This document shows, one piece after another, positions 1 through 8,192 of a stretch of DNA of 25,273 nucleotides (its first letter is position 1; every line of letters starts with the position of its first letter). The DNA comes from a virus, in the IMG/VR virus record IMGVR_UViG_3300047189_000039, positions 1 to 25,273 of that record; one strand, 5' to 3'. Made by a program: the position numbers and the translations under genes. The notes under the pieces were generated by a model that was given only the letters and a program-made list of their open reading frames with translations, was not told the origin of the DNA and made no database searches.

Positions 1-3000
1 CAATATAATTTAATGCTACACTGCTTCCATTTGTTATGAGACACTTTGTCTTATCAAATACACCCTGAAGCTGAATAACTGCAGTTGATGAGGACTGGTT
101 AAAATCGTTTGTATTGTTTGAGAAGAAGCTGGAAAGCATTCGTATTGAGCTTGATCCGGCCGCTAATAAACCTGTTGTAAATCCACGAACATATCCACCA
201 GAAGACAATATAGAAACTGTTCCAGCAGTGCTAATACCTGTTCCTGTAGGTGTAGTAAGATTTCCTACAATCTCAAAATTATCCATGATAAGAGAACCTG
301 AGCCTACTGCTTGAATTGCTATAGCTCCCAAACTACCTAATACAATATTAGTAATTTGACCATTGAATGTAGCTGATGATTGACCACTAATAGTGATATA
401 ATTATTGTTGGCATCGCTTCTTGACCACTCAACTTGTTGACCAGCGCTAATGGTACCATTTCCATAATTAATACCAACATAGCCTTCGTGAACATTAATT
501 TGATCAAGTTCAAAATATCCATCGCCATTAATTTGAACTAGGTTACCACCCGAAACTGAACTGTATGGAGTACCACCATTTGTGATACCATGCAATGTCA
601 TGGTTCCAAGGAATGGTCCCTTATTAGCGGTACCTGATGATAAACTAAATAATGGTTGACCATTTACTGTTGGCTGAACATATACAGCATGGTCGTATTG
701 TCCTTGAACAATAACATATTCGTTAGAAAGAGTAATTGGATTAACTTCTTGGTAGGTACCATCAACAATAACAACAGTAACTTGGTTTGATGAGTTAGCA
801 AGTCCAGAAGCAATTGTAACACCTTTCTTAACTGTTAAGAACGGTGTATCCCACGAACCATTTCCTGTTGTATCATTACCATACTTTGCTACGTAGATAA
901 CATTTGTAGGAGTACCACTTCCACGTGTTGAAATAGTAATTGCTCCCGCAGTAGGTGTTACAACTATACCACCACCAGCAGTAATAGTTTTGTATTCAAG
1001 AGCTGTTGCACCTGTATTAACACCAAGAACTTGGTTTGCTGTTCCAGTTGCTGTTAGACCAGTACCACCATTAGCAACACCAAGTGTACCAGCTAAGGTA
1101 ATTGCACCTGTTGTTGCCGAGTTAGGTGTAAGTCCTGTTGTACCAGCACTAAACGATGTAACAGCTAGGCCTGAAATACTTGACCAGGATGGTGCTGCTG
1201 ATGCTCCACCGGATGTGAATACTTGATTTAATGTTCCAGCACTACCAGCGATATTCCACTGCCCAGATGTTCCAATACCAAACGCATCTGTGGTACCACC
1301 ATTTATCACAAAGTGAATTGCATTTGAGGTTATTGTACCAATTGCAAGATCACCAGATGTAGATGTTAGATAAACGGTATTTGGTGCACTTAATATACCT
1401 GATCCAGTATATCCTGAACTATTCATTCCAAAATCACCATAATACGTTGTTGCAGTTCCCAGATCGTTGCTTACAATCCAGTCAACAGAAGCGGTTGACC
1501 CACCATGTGTATTTTGGATAATTGATTGAAGATATGAATTTTGAGAAGCCTGGAAAGCTGAGAAAATGTTAGTATCTACATAGCTTAACGTTCCCTTTTT
1601 GAATACTGTTGTAGCTTCAATGCTACCTGGTGCAACGAATACTGTTGGGATTGAAATAATAGGATTACCTAAAACACCATCACCATTTGTTACAGTTACC
1701 TGATTTGAAGTACCTGAAATTGTACGAGCAATTAATGAATTAGCGGCATACTGTGTAACTATTCCATTAGAAGCTAAACTTTGAAGACTTGCTAAAGTTC
1801 CTGCTAATGCAAATGTTGGATTACCAGTTATACCAGCTGGATTTGTAATCGTGATACCTGCTGCTGGTGCAACTAACTGTACTGTTGTCCATGCATCAGT
1901 TGCAGTACGGACCGAAAGTCCAGTTGTTGTTAGGCCTTCTACTGCAGCTAAGTCGTTAGCTAATGCAAATGTTGGATTACCAGCTATACCAGCTGGATTT
2001 GTAATCGTGATACCTGCTGCTGGTGCAACTAATGTTCTTTCAGCGCTAGTGCCGGAGCCAGTAATTATATAGATTCCAGTTGAGGAAGCACCCGATAATG
2101 CTGTTAAGTTAGTATTTTGTGCCTGTGGCGTATATCCAAGAGCAGTTGTTACATCTGACGAACTTATAGAAGCACCAACAGTTGCTCTACCATATGCATC
2201 AACAGTTAATTTTGTATATGTCCCTGGTGATACGCCGGTAGTTGCAAGATCGATATCATCTGTATTAATAACAATTCGACTTGAACTTGCTGTACCAACA
2301 TTTAATGTATTGCCTGTATAGTAAAGACCAGCACCAGCTGTAATTGTTACACTTTGAGAGAACGGAATCCATTGAGTTAATGCTGTTGAGTACGCATACG
2401 CAATTCCAAACGAATCATCTAGTGAGTTTGAAACATATAGTGCCCAGTTATTCGAAGGTGCCGTTGTTGTATATGTCCATGCTCCTATTGAACCACCGAT
2501 AATCGTTATGATAGCATTTAGATTTCCTACTGCAGCGCCGACAAGTGATGATGGAGACTGTTCAAAATTAATACCAAAACGCATGTTTAGTGCGGATGTT
2601 GCCACTTTAACCCAGACATTACCAGTAACCCACTCAACTACGTCGCCAGCAGCAAACCCTGCCCAAACTCCGGTATTACCTCCAGTATCGATGATATATG
2701 CGTCGCCAATTGTTGGAGTGACTGGTGGTGTTGCTGTATTACCTAGGAACCCATCTGCCTGAATAGGCTGTTGCCAAATTAAACCAGTAGCGATTGAATC
2801 AACATATCCTTTGGTTGCGGCATCGCTAGGTATGGATGGTCCAGCAAGATTTGTGATTACATTGCTACCCATATTAAGAACACCGGACATTGTATCGCCG
2901 GCCTTATTGACAGGTGTATATCCTAATGCTGTTGTAATATCGCTTGATGTTACCGCCGTTGTTGCCGAAACACGGCCTTGAGCGTCGGTTGTAATCTTAA

Positions 3001-4885
3001 CAAAACTTCCTGTAACAGGAGTACCAACATTTGGCATATCAACATTAATATTACCTGAAACACCACTACCATTTGTAATCGTTAGTGTTGTTCCAGTAGA
3101 TGTAATAGAGCGAGTTACACTAGTACCAGTTCCTGTAATAACATAAACACCTGTGGTGGATGTATTTGCAAGTGCAGTTAGATCACTATCAACTGGTTGA
3201 AAGGCAACCGCATGATATCCATCAAGTAGGTCAGCATTAAACCCAGTTACTAATTGACCCTGTGCGTTTGCTCCTAGAATAAATGGTGCTTGTGTTGCTG
3301 TTGGAGCAAAAGAATGTTGAGCAGTAATTATTCTTGGATTGCTAATGTGAACATATTGTAAATGATCATCAGTTTCTAGTCCCCCTAAAGCAGTATGGTC
3401 GAGTGCAGCAGTAATTGGTAGAGCACGATAATCAACAATATGTCGTAGGGCCGCGTGTGGAGTGTTTGTATATGTTGTACTTGTTTGGAACAATAAACAA
3501 TATAAAGGTCTAAGTCCTGATAGTTCTAAACCAAACATTAATTGAAGATCTGCAAAGGTATTATCTACGATAGCATCTCCAATAGTTGCACTATTGTGTA
3601 TACCAACCATACCAATAATTGGGTTTGATAAAGCAGCAGTTCCAATAACCCAAGTTGCGACATAATAGTCTTCGCTTGCATCTGCTAATACCCAGTTACT
3701 TCCATTAAAATAATTATACTGGATACGACTTGTGCCCTGCTTTACAGGAAATGTTGTTGCGGCATCTATAAATGGATAAGATCCAAGCTTATATGTTAGA
3801 TCTAGTTGAGCAGGCCCATTTAAGATTTGCTCATACGGATTAGTTGGAGTATTAGAATTTGTAATATCACTACTAAGTAATAGTCCATTTGTAATATTGA
3901 TTTGAGCATCAACATCACTTGATCCATTGCCATTTAATGTATATCCTGTTATATCTAATCCATTAATATATGTACGACCACTTACCTTTGACAAATAGTC
4001 TGATGTAGCATAATCCATCGAAATGCCATGACGTTCATCAGTCATCTGTTGTACTGTTGGTGTTGGTGTTGCATAATAGACAATAGCCGAAACTGAAATT
4101 TGACTTGATGAATCAAGTATTGTACCGGCAACGTATTGAAGTGTTGCTGTTGCATCATAATATATGATATAGATGCCTGTTGTATTTGGCAATACTATTG
4201 TTTCTGTTGTCTTAAAATAACGGGTACCACCAACATAAAGTGTAAAGTTTGTTCCTACTGGTGCTATTGTAAACGTCTGTGTAACTGGATTAAATGAAAT
4301 TGTAGATTGTGTTCTATTAACAAATCCTGATGGTGCAAATTGATCTTTTGTTTCCTGTGTATCAATCAACTGTTGCCAAGCACTACCGGTCCAATACTCA
4401 TTTACCCACAAATCTGTATTGTGACGTATTTGTCCAATTGTTGGTGATCCGGGACGCTGTGCAGTGGTTCCGCTTGGAATTACAACACCACCAGTTCCAG
4501 GAAGAGTTGGATCTGTAGCAATAGCAACTGTTGGATTGCCGGATACTCCATCTCCATCAGCAACATCAATTTCATTTGATGTTCCCATGATTGTTCTTGT
4601 TGCTGATGTGCCAGCACCAGTAACTGTATACAGCCCAGTTGTAGCAATGTTGTTAAGTGCATTTAGCACTGCGGTTGTTACTTGTATTAATGTCCAGTTG
4701 TAGTCGCCTGAACCAGATTTAACATATGTCTTATTTGTTCCAGCATATAAAACAACAGATCCAATGGGAGCTTCGTACCCGGAGCCCCCACCATCAGATG
4801 GATCAAAAGATAGGCTTGTCACTAAAACAAGATCGTTTAGTGACAAGCCATCAGGTACATCAAATGCTAGATCAATATTTGCCAT
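1..4885 (-). CDS. Giant tail fibre / adhesin, 5' part (open at left edge)
   Basis: One uninterrupted minus-strand frame runs from ATG at 4885 to the window edge, about 1628 residues without a stop, so the C-terminus lies outside. AAGG lies about 10 nt before the start. Domains seen: an N-terminal P-x-I-G-Q...W-x-G-x-x-W module (about residues 150-180); an L-G-G-L-x-x-D-D-H-x-Q-Y fibre motif near 500; A-L-G-Y-T-P-V-N-K-A-G-D-T-M-S-G near 650, followed by a K-G-Y-V-D...G-L-x-W module; a second A-L-G-Y-T-P near 920; five copies of a roughly 45-residue T-T-G-x-Y-x-I-T-G-x-G-T-S...G-x-x-G-N-P module; an A-N-G-G-T-G motif near 1270; and from about 1330 a Y-V-A-K-Y-G-N-D-T-x-G-N-G-S start typical of right-handed beta-helix (pectate-lyase-like) domains. 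These are hallmarks of host-binding phage fibres. Which surface receptor it binds cannot be told. Confidence 0.85.
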   Translation of the reverse strand, partial: MANIDLAFDVPDGLSLNDLVLVTSLSFDPSDGGGSGYEAPIGSVVLYAGTNKTYVKSGSGDYNWTLIQVTTAVLNALNNIATTGLYTVTGAGTSATRTIMGTSNEIDVADGDGVSGNPTVAIATDPTLPGTGGVVIPSGTTAQRPGSPTIGQIRHNTDLWVNEYWTGSAWQQLIDTQETKDQFAPSGFVNRTQSTISFNPVTQTFTIAPVGTNFTLYVGGTRYFKTTETIVLPNTTGIYIIYYDATATLQYVAGTILDSSSQISVSAIVYYATPTPTVQQMTDERHGISMDYATSDYLSKVSGRTYINGLDITGYTLNGNGSSDVDAQINITNGLLLSSDITNSNTPTNPYEQILNGPAQLDLTYKLGSYPFIDAATTFPVKQGTSRIQYNYFNGSNWVLADASEDYYVATWVIGTAALSNPIIGMVGIHNSATIGDAIVDNTFADLQLMFGLELSGLRPLYCLLFQTSTTYTNTPHAALRHIVDYRALPITAALDHTALGGLETDDHLQYVHISNPRIITAQHSFAPTATQAPFILGANAQGQLVTGFNADLLDGYHAVAFQPVDSDLTALANTSTTGVYVITGTGTSVTRSITSTGTTLTITNGSGVSGNINVDMPNVGTPVTGSFVKITTDAQGRVSATTAVTSSDITTALGYTPVNKAGDTMSGVLNMGSNVITNLAGPSIPSDAATKGYVDSIATGLIWQQPIQADGFLGNTATPPVTPTIGDAYIIDTGGNTGVWAGFAAGDVVEWVTGNVWVKVATSALNMRFGINFEQSPSSLVGAAVGNLNAIITIIGGSIGAWTYTTTAPSNNWALYVSNSLDDSFGIAYAYSTALTQWIPFSQSVTITAGAGLYYTGNTLNVGTASSSRIVINTDDIDLATTGVSPGTYTKLTVDAYGRATVGASISSSDVTTALGYTPQAQNTNLTALSGASSTGIYIITGSGTSAERTLVAPAAGITITNPAGIAGNPTFALANDLAAVEGLTTTGLSVRTATDAWTTVQLVAPAAGITITNPAGITGNPTFALAGTLASLQSLASNGIVTQYAANSLIARTISGTSNQVTVTNGDGVLGNPIISIPTVFVAPGSIEATTVFKKGTLSYVDTNIFSAFQASQNSYLQSIIQNTHGGSTASVDWIVSNDLGTATTYYGDFGMNSSGYTGSGILSAPNTVYLTSTSGDLAIGTITSNAIHFVINGGTTDAFGIGTSGQWNIAGSAGTLNQVFTSGGASAAPSWSSISGLAVTSFSAGTTGLTPNSATTGAITLAGTLGVANGGTGLTATGTANQVLGVNTGATALEYKTITAGGGIVVTPTAGAITISTRGSGTPTNVIYVAKYGNDTTGNGSWDTPFLTVKKGVTIASGLANSSNQVTVVIVDGTYQEVNPITLSNEYVIVQGQYDHAVYVQPTVNGQPLFSLSSGTANKGPFLGTMTLHGITNGGTPYSSVSGGNLVQINGDGYFELDQINVHEGYVGINYGNGTISAGQQVEWSRSDANNNYITISGQSSATFNGQITNIVLGSLGAIAIQAVGSGSLIMDNFEIVGNLTTPTGTGISTAGTVSILSSGGYVRGFTTGLLAAGSSSIRMLSSFFSNNTNDFNQSSSTAVIQLQGVFDKTKCLITNGSSVALNYI
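1803..1876 (-). repeat. Direct repeat copy A inside the fibre gene
   Basis: A 74-bp unit that recurs 156 bp away at 1959-2032 with a single visible mismatch (T at 1829, C at 1985). It encodes the L-V-A-P-A-A-G-I-T-I-T-N-P-A-G-I module of the fibre. The near identity, including third codon positions, implies recent duplication or gene conversion. Confidence 0.85.
1959..2032 (-). repeat. Direct repeat copy B inside the fibre gene
   Basis: Partner of 1803-1876. The period of 156 bp equals 52 codons, so copies can be gained or lost without breaking the reading frame. Confidence 0.85.
4813..4849. repeat. Perfect 14-bp inverted repeat in fibre codons 13-24
   Basis: Arms GGCTTGTCACTAAA (4813-4826) and TTTAGTGACAAGCC (4836-4849) flank a 9-nt loop. 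In the minus-strand mRNA the hairpin begins about 37 nt after the fibre start codon. No T-run follows on the minus strand, so it does not look like an intrinsic terminator. Confidence 0.9.
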
Positions 4886-4916
4886 TATAAATTTACCTTA
4901 TACCTGTTATTAGCTA

Positions 4917-6275
4917 TTATAGTGCAAAGTAGTTTGTTGCTACACGACGAACAGATACATCGAATGCATTTGTTGCCTTAGCTTGTACTTCCATCAGTGG
5001 ACCCGCTGTAATTACAACCTGTACACTAAATCCTGTTGGACCTCCACTTACCTTAATATCAGCATACTTTGTATAGTCAAGACCAGTTGATGGAGCTGCT
5101 GCTGTATTCCAGTCAACAACTGCGTGAACTTCAACTGCACGTACCTTATTAGGTGCTGCATTATCACGAACCATGACCATCCACTTAACTTCTTGGATAC
5201 CATCTGTTCCATTTGGAGTAATCGTATCAACAGTTACGTATGTATTAGCAGTCTGATTTGTTAGTGTCTGCTGAAAGTTATTGAATACAAGTGAGTTGCT
5301 CAAACTCTGTAAGTTTGCCGTAACGGTTGTATTTGTAAGGTATGGACCTGTGAAGCTATTAGTTCCAAGGCGATTATTCAGGTCATTTAGTGCTGATGTG
5401 ATTGTTAATGTACCACCTGAAAACCATGCCATATCCGCTGTTAGCGCATAGTTACCTGTTGTATTGGTAATGTCACCATCACCAAGCGTTAAGTCCAATG
5501 CCGAAATAGCAGCTTCTAGTGAAGTACCTGTAATAACGGCATTGTTTGTTCCGTACGTTGGCATAACTGGACCAAGTGATGGCTTACCAATGAATGAATT
5601 GATATAACCAATTTCTATGTTACCAGTTGCACTTGACATCTGCACCCATGCAAATGAAATGTCGTTGTATACCCACTGCGTATCAGTGTTTAGTGTTCCG
5701 TTGGTTACAAGAACAGCATCGCCCTTTGTTAACGTGTTATTTTCGTAATATGGACCAGGGTTTAGTGTGGGATCATCAACATACTTGACAACAACTGGAG
5801 CAGTACTTACAACTACACCAACTTGATTGCCTACTGTTGGTGTGCCTGTAAATGGAGATACAAAGATAAGACGATCACCAACAAGTAGTGTGTACCCATC
5901 GACAACACCCGCAGCCGCATTGATTGCTGCTACTGCTGCTACTAAGCTAGCATATACAGCTGTTACTGCAACAGCTACTGGCTCGCGCCACGACAAACCT
6001 TGTACAAGGGCGTCAATATATGTTTTTGACGTAACCTGTACCCAGTCAGCGTTTGTGCCTGCTGATACTGAAAACTTTGTCCAAAACTGATTCTTGTTAC
6101 TATCTGCAACTGTGTACATGAAAGTTGAACCAATAGGTGCATCAATTTCTTCGGGGAAGTTAACTGCATCTGAACCTGGAAGGTGTGAACCTTGTAGCAC
6201 AAATGCATTGCTTGACAAGTCGCTAGCGACAACATCAACACCTACGTATGTGCGAAATAAATCTAATGAACTCAT
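4917..6275 (-). CDS. Virion structural protein, probable fibre or fibre-associated adhesin
   Basis: A 452-residue acidic, Thr/Val/Asn-rich protein with no membrane segment beyond an alanine-rich stretch near 100-125. Residues 84-97 (K-T-Y-I-D...G-L-S-W-R-E-P) match a module also present near residue 670 of the adjacent giant fibre (K-G-Y-V-D...G-L-I-W-Q-Q-P), so the two genes share an ancestral fibre domain. A further region near 195-215 (G-D-A-V-L-V...W-V-Y...W-V-Q) resembles the W-rich modules of these fibres. ATG at 6275 is preceded by AGGAG seven bases upstream, and a GATAAATA late-promoter element lies 37 bases upstream. The giant fibre starts only 31 bases beyond its stop, so both are probably co-transcribed. 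The exact role is not known. Confidence 0.7.
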   Translation of the reverse strand: MSSLDLFRTYVGVDVVASDLSSNAFVLQGSHLPGSDAVNFPEEIDAPIGSTFMYTVADSNKNQFWTKFSVSAGTNADWVQVTSKTYIDALVQGLSWREPVAVAVTAVYASLVAAVAAINAAAGVVDGYTLLVGDRLIFVSPFTGTPTVGNQVGVVVSTAPVVVKYVDDPTLNPGPYYENNTLTKGDAVLVTNGTLNTDTQWVYNDISFAWVQMSSATGNIEIGYINSFIGKPSLGPVMPTYGTNNAVITGTSLEAAISALDLTLGDGDITNTTGNYALTADMAWFSGGTLTITSALNDLNNRLGTNSFTGPYLTNTTVTANLQSLSNSLVFNNFQQTLTNQTANTYVTVDTITPNGTDGIQEVKWMVMVRDNAAPNKVRAVEVHAVVDWNTAAAPSTGLDYTKYADIKVSGGPTGFSVQVVITAGPLMEVQAKATNAFDVSVRRVATNYFAL

Positions 6276-6311
6276 AATCGTCTCCTAAAATCGGTAAAGT
6301 GGTTGGCCCGG

Positions 6312-6319
6312 TATTTATC
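6312..6319 (-). promoter_or_regulatory. T4-type late promoter element GATAAATA
   Basis: Minus-strand GATAAATA overlaps the TAA stop of the upstream gene. By T4 geometry transcription would start near 6306, giving a leader of about 31 nt to the ATG at 6275. Confidence 0.65.
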
Positions 6320-6698
6320 CTGTAGGCATCTGTATTCTTACAGCATTAACTGTATACGTATGTGTTGCATGTTTATTTGTTATTAGCAGCGACAAGCTAC
6401 TACCAATTATTTGGACATCAACTTTGTGGGGTGCAGTTTTGTAATCACCAACTACCCCTGTCCAGTTATATGATTCTGTCCCAGCAACTCCAAGCCTGCT
6501 TTGTCCTAAAACTTCTCCTGAGACAACCTTGTTACCTACTGTATCAACAAGACTATAAATCCATTTCACCGTATTGTTCGTAGCAGCAGGAACTGCATCA
6601 CAAGCGACCGTGTTTAGTGGAGGAATGGTTGCAGCAACAGGATTTGTTCCTGCTGGTCCGGCACCGCCTCCTGCTGGTCTTGTAATAATAATGGACAT
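6315..6698 (-). CDS. Small virion-type protein, function unknown
   Basis: A 127-residue protein with a Gly/Pro/Ala-rich start (residues 8-30) followed by a predicted beta-rich body ending in a V-x-I-x-M-P strand; no catalytic motif is visible. AGGAAG lies about nine bases before the ATG at 6698. It sits just upstream of two fibre genes on the same strand and behind a perfect TATAAATA element, which fits late expression of a small decoration, fibre-tip or fibre-base protein. I do not recognise the family. An outer-capsid or fibre accessory role is inference from context only. Confidence 0.65.
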   Translation of the reverse strand: MSIIITRPAGGGAGPAGTNPVAATIPPLNTVACDAVPAATNNTVKWIYSLVDTVGNKVVSGEVLGQSRLGVAGTESYNWTGVVGDYKTAPHKVDVQIIGSSLSLLITNKHATHTYTVNAVRIQMPTG

Positions 6699-6715
6699 CG
6701 ATTACTTCCTATATT

Positions 6716-6811
6716 CTAATGCTTTAGGGACATAGTTGACAGTAGAGAAGGATTTTGGGGTTCATATCGGAGTAACCATTGCATTTGCTGCAATAACGTA
6801 ACTTTTGACAT
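6716..6811 (-). CDS. Probable 31-residue ORF in the late leader
   Basis: ATG at 6811 is preceded by GTGAGGATTTC, a good AGGA ribosome site with suitable spacing. The frame reads 31 codons (M-S-K-V-T-L-L-Q-Q-M-Q-W-L-L-R-Y...) to TAG at 6716, ending 17 bases before the next gene start. It lies about 35 nt downstream of the start expected from the TATAAATA element at 6852-6859. The start is amphipathic and helix-like. It could be a genuine small phage protein or a leader peptide. No family is recognised and chance cannot be excluded at this length. Confidence 0.4.
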   Translation of the reverse strand: MSKVTLLQQMQWLLRYEPQNPSLLSTMSLKH

Positions 6812-6827
6812 GAAATCCTCACAAAGT

Positions 6828-6849
6828 ATAAGCCTACTAATCTGCTTAT
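6828..6849 (-). other. Stem-loop at the 5' end of the late leader
   Basis: ATAAGC and GCTTAT arms (6 bp) enclose a 10-nt loop immediately downstream of the TATAAATA element, at the predicted mRNA 5' end. It may stabilise the transcript. The stem is short, so chance is possible. Confidence 0.35.
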
Positions 6850-6851
6850 GT

Positions 6852-6859
6852 TATTTATA
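6852..6859 (-). promoter_or_regulatory. T4-type late promoter, perfect TATAAATA
   Basis: Exact match to the T4 late promoter core on the minus strand, in the intergenic region between divergent units. It would drive the 31-codon ORF, the 127-residue protein and the fibre genes. Confidence 0.75.
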
Positions 6860-6892
6860 AGGCGCGAATGGCAGGAGCGACGAAAGCTCGGA

Positions 6893-6900
6893 CATAAATA
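6893..6900 (+). promoter_or_regulatory. T4-type late promoter CATAAATA, plus strand
   Basis: Expected start near 6906 gives a 30-nt leader with AAGGAA at 6921-6926 before the ATG at 6936. With the minus-strand element at 6852-6859 it forms a divergent late promoter pair. Confidence 0.7.
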
Positions 6901-6935
6901 GAGTTAATGCTTTCTGATTTAAGGAAATTCTCAAG

Positions 6936-7634
6936 ATGCCAATCGCCAGTAATGTAATTATTACGTCATTTTTCACCAGAGCTGGTGTTCCTGCGAATGA
7001 CATTCAAACCTACAACGGACAACCAATTTATGCTGGTGTTCTTTACCCTCAAATCCGTATTTGGGAGGTAATTGCTGGAAATGTTCAGGATAATTTCATT
7101 GGGGCTTTTGAAATGATCCCCGTTGAGGATGCTCCCGGTCCCATCGAAGATGGATTCTACAAATATACATTCTTCGACATAGGCGGATACGACCCGACAA
7201 AAACCTATGTGTTTAGGACAGATGGAGGTCCAACGCTACCTCCTGGAGAACGGTATCAGGCAGGTCAGATGGATCCTTCACAGGATGTCATCAATATTGC
7301 CAACCAGGTTTGGGATGAGCCTATGTCACAACATTTACTTGCTAATACCACAGGCTTCACTCTCGCACAAACAGAAGCAAATACCGTTGCGATTGCAAAC
7401 AACCTATTCTTGAATCCTAATAGTGTTCTCGACCTTGTGCAGTTGATTCTTGCGTATGATACTAACAGAACAAAGATTGATCCGGTTGCAAAAACACTCA
7501 CAGTATACGAAAACGATTGTGTTACACCATTGCGTGTATTCCAATTGCTCGATACAACCGGTGCTCCAAGTATTACAGAGGTTGCAGAGCGCAAACCAAT
7601 TGCCGCCAACGATGGCCTACCAGTCTGCCCTTAA
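6936..7634 (+). CDS. Virion-type protein of unknown function (plus-strand cassette, gene 1)
   Basis: A 232-residue protein, ATG at 6936 with AAGGAA nine bases upstream. The N-terminal half (about residues 1-110) looks like a beta domain with many aromatic and proline residues. Residues 115-135 contain an N-x-V-W-D-E-P-M-S-Q-H-L segment. Residues 175-205 contain N-R-T-K-I-D-P-V-A-K-T-L-T-V-Y, a pattern I associate loosely with phage structural proteins rather than enzymes. No signal peptide, membrane span or catalytic motif is seen. It leads a three-gene late operon opposite in direction to the neighbouring genes, with 10 bases to the next gene. A tail or baseplate-periphery role is inference. 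Confidence 0.65.
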   Translation: MPIASNVIITSFFTRAGVPANDIQTYNGQPIYAGVLYPQIRIWEVIAGNVQDNFIGAFEMIPVEDAPGPIEDGFYKYTFFDIGGYDPTKTYVFRTDGGPTLPPGERYQAGQMDPSQDVINIANQVWDEPMSQHLLANTTGFTLAQTEANTVAIANNLFLNPNSVLDLVQLILAYDTNRTKIDPVAKTLTVYENDCVTPLRVFQLLDTTGAPSITEVAERKPIAANDGLPVCP

Positions 7635-7644
7635 GGAGTAGGAC

Positions 7645-8169
7645 ATGGCCGGCCTCGGGAACTTAACAACAACACTGATTACGACGCGTGGGTTGTATAC
7701 GCTTGGTGATGTACATACGCCAGGATTTACAGTCTTGACATTTGGTGCCGGAATCACTCCTTGGTTCCGTTTGTACCTTGGTGAAGGATATGTACCACCA
7801 AAACGTGAATATGTTGCCGCTGCAGGTAGCCGTGTTTACCAACCTGGTGAGTTTGCTCAATCATGGAAGCAGGTCGATCCAAACACTGGCTTGGCAACAG
7901 AGGAGCCTTGGTTAGTCCCTCGCGACCAGGAAGACCAGTACTTCAATAAGGGTAAAGTTGTTACGATTAAGCTTGTTTGGGGCGAGAAGCAGCTCGAGAG
8001 ACAATACAAGATTAACGAAAGAGCAGCAAAGCGAGTAATCGAAGCTGCAAACGTTATCAACGCAACAAGAGAAAAGATCAGAATTACTGTGTCAGCAATC
8101 AAAAAGGTCACCTCAACCGCTATTGTTGAGGCTAGAAACTTGATTCTTCTCCGTAAACCCAATAAATAA
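7645..8169 (+). CDS. Unknown protein (plus-strand cassette, gene 2)
   Basis: A 174-residue protein. ATG at 7645 follows AAGGAG with six-base spacing, a strong ribosome site. Residues 1-105 are mixed, Gly/Pro/aromatic-rich and probably beta; residues 115-174 are Lys/Arg-rich and apparently helical (E-K-Q-L-E-R-Q-Y-K-I-N-E-R-A-A-K-R...), which could form a coiled coil or bind nucleic acid or another virion protein. It is tightly spaced between genes 1 and 3 of the cassette. Its stop codon lies inside an AATAAATA promoter-like element. I do not recognise the family. Confidence 0.6.
   Translation: MAGLGNLTTTLITTRGLYTLGDVHTPGFTVLTFGAGITPWFRLYLGEGYVPPKREYVAAAGSRVYQPGEFAQSWKQVDPNTGLATEEPWLVPRDQEDQYFNKGKVVTIKLVWGEKQLERQYKINERAAKRVIEAANVINATREKIRITVSAIKKVTSTAIVEARNLILLRKPNK
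8161..8168 (+). promoter_or_regulatory. Late promoter-like AATAAATA, plus strand
   Basis: Overlaps the stop codon of the preceding gene. It would start transcription near 8174, 19 nt before the ATG at 8193, the same geometry as the element before the 634-residue tail gene. The first base differs from T4 consensus. Confidence 0.45.
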
Positions 8170-8192
8170 TACGCATTCAAAAGGATAGTACC

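Noticed and set aside
6860-6892. GAGC...GCTC hairpin between the divergent promoters as a terminator or RNA gene
   Set aside because: The stem is four base pairs with no T-run on either strand, so it is no better than chance.
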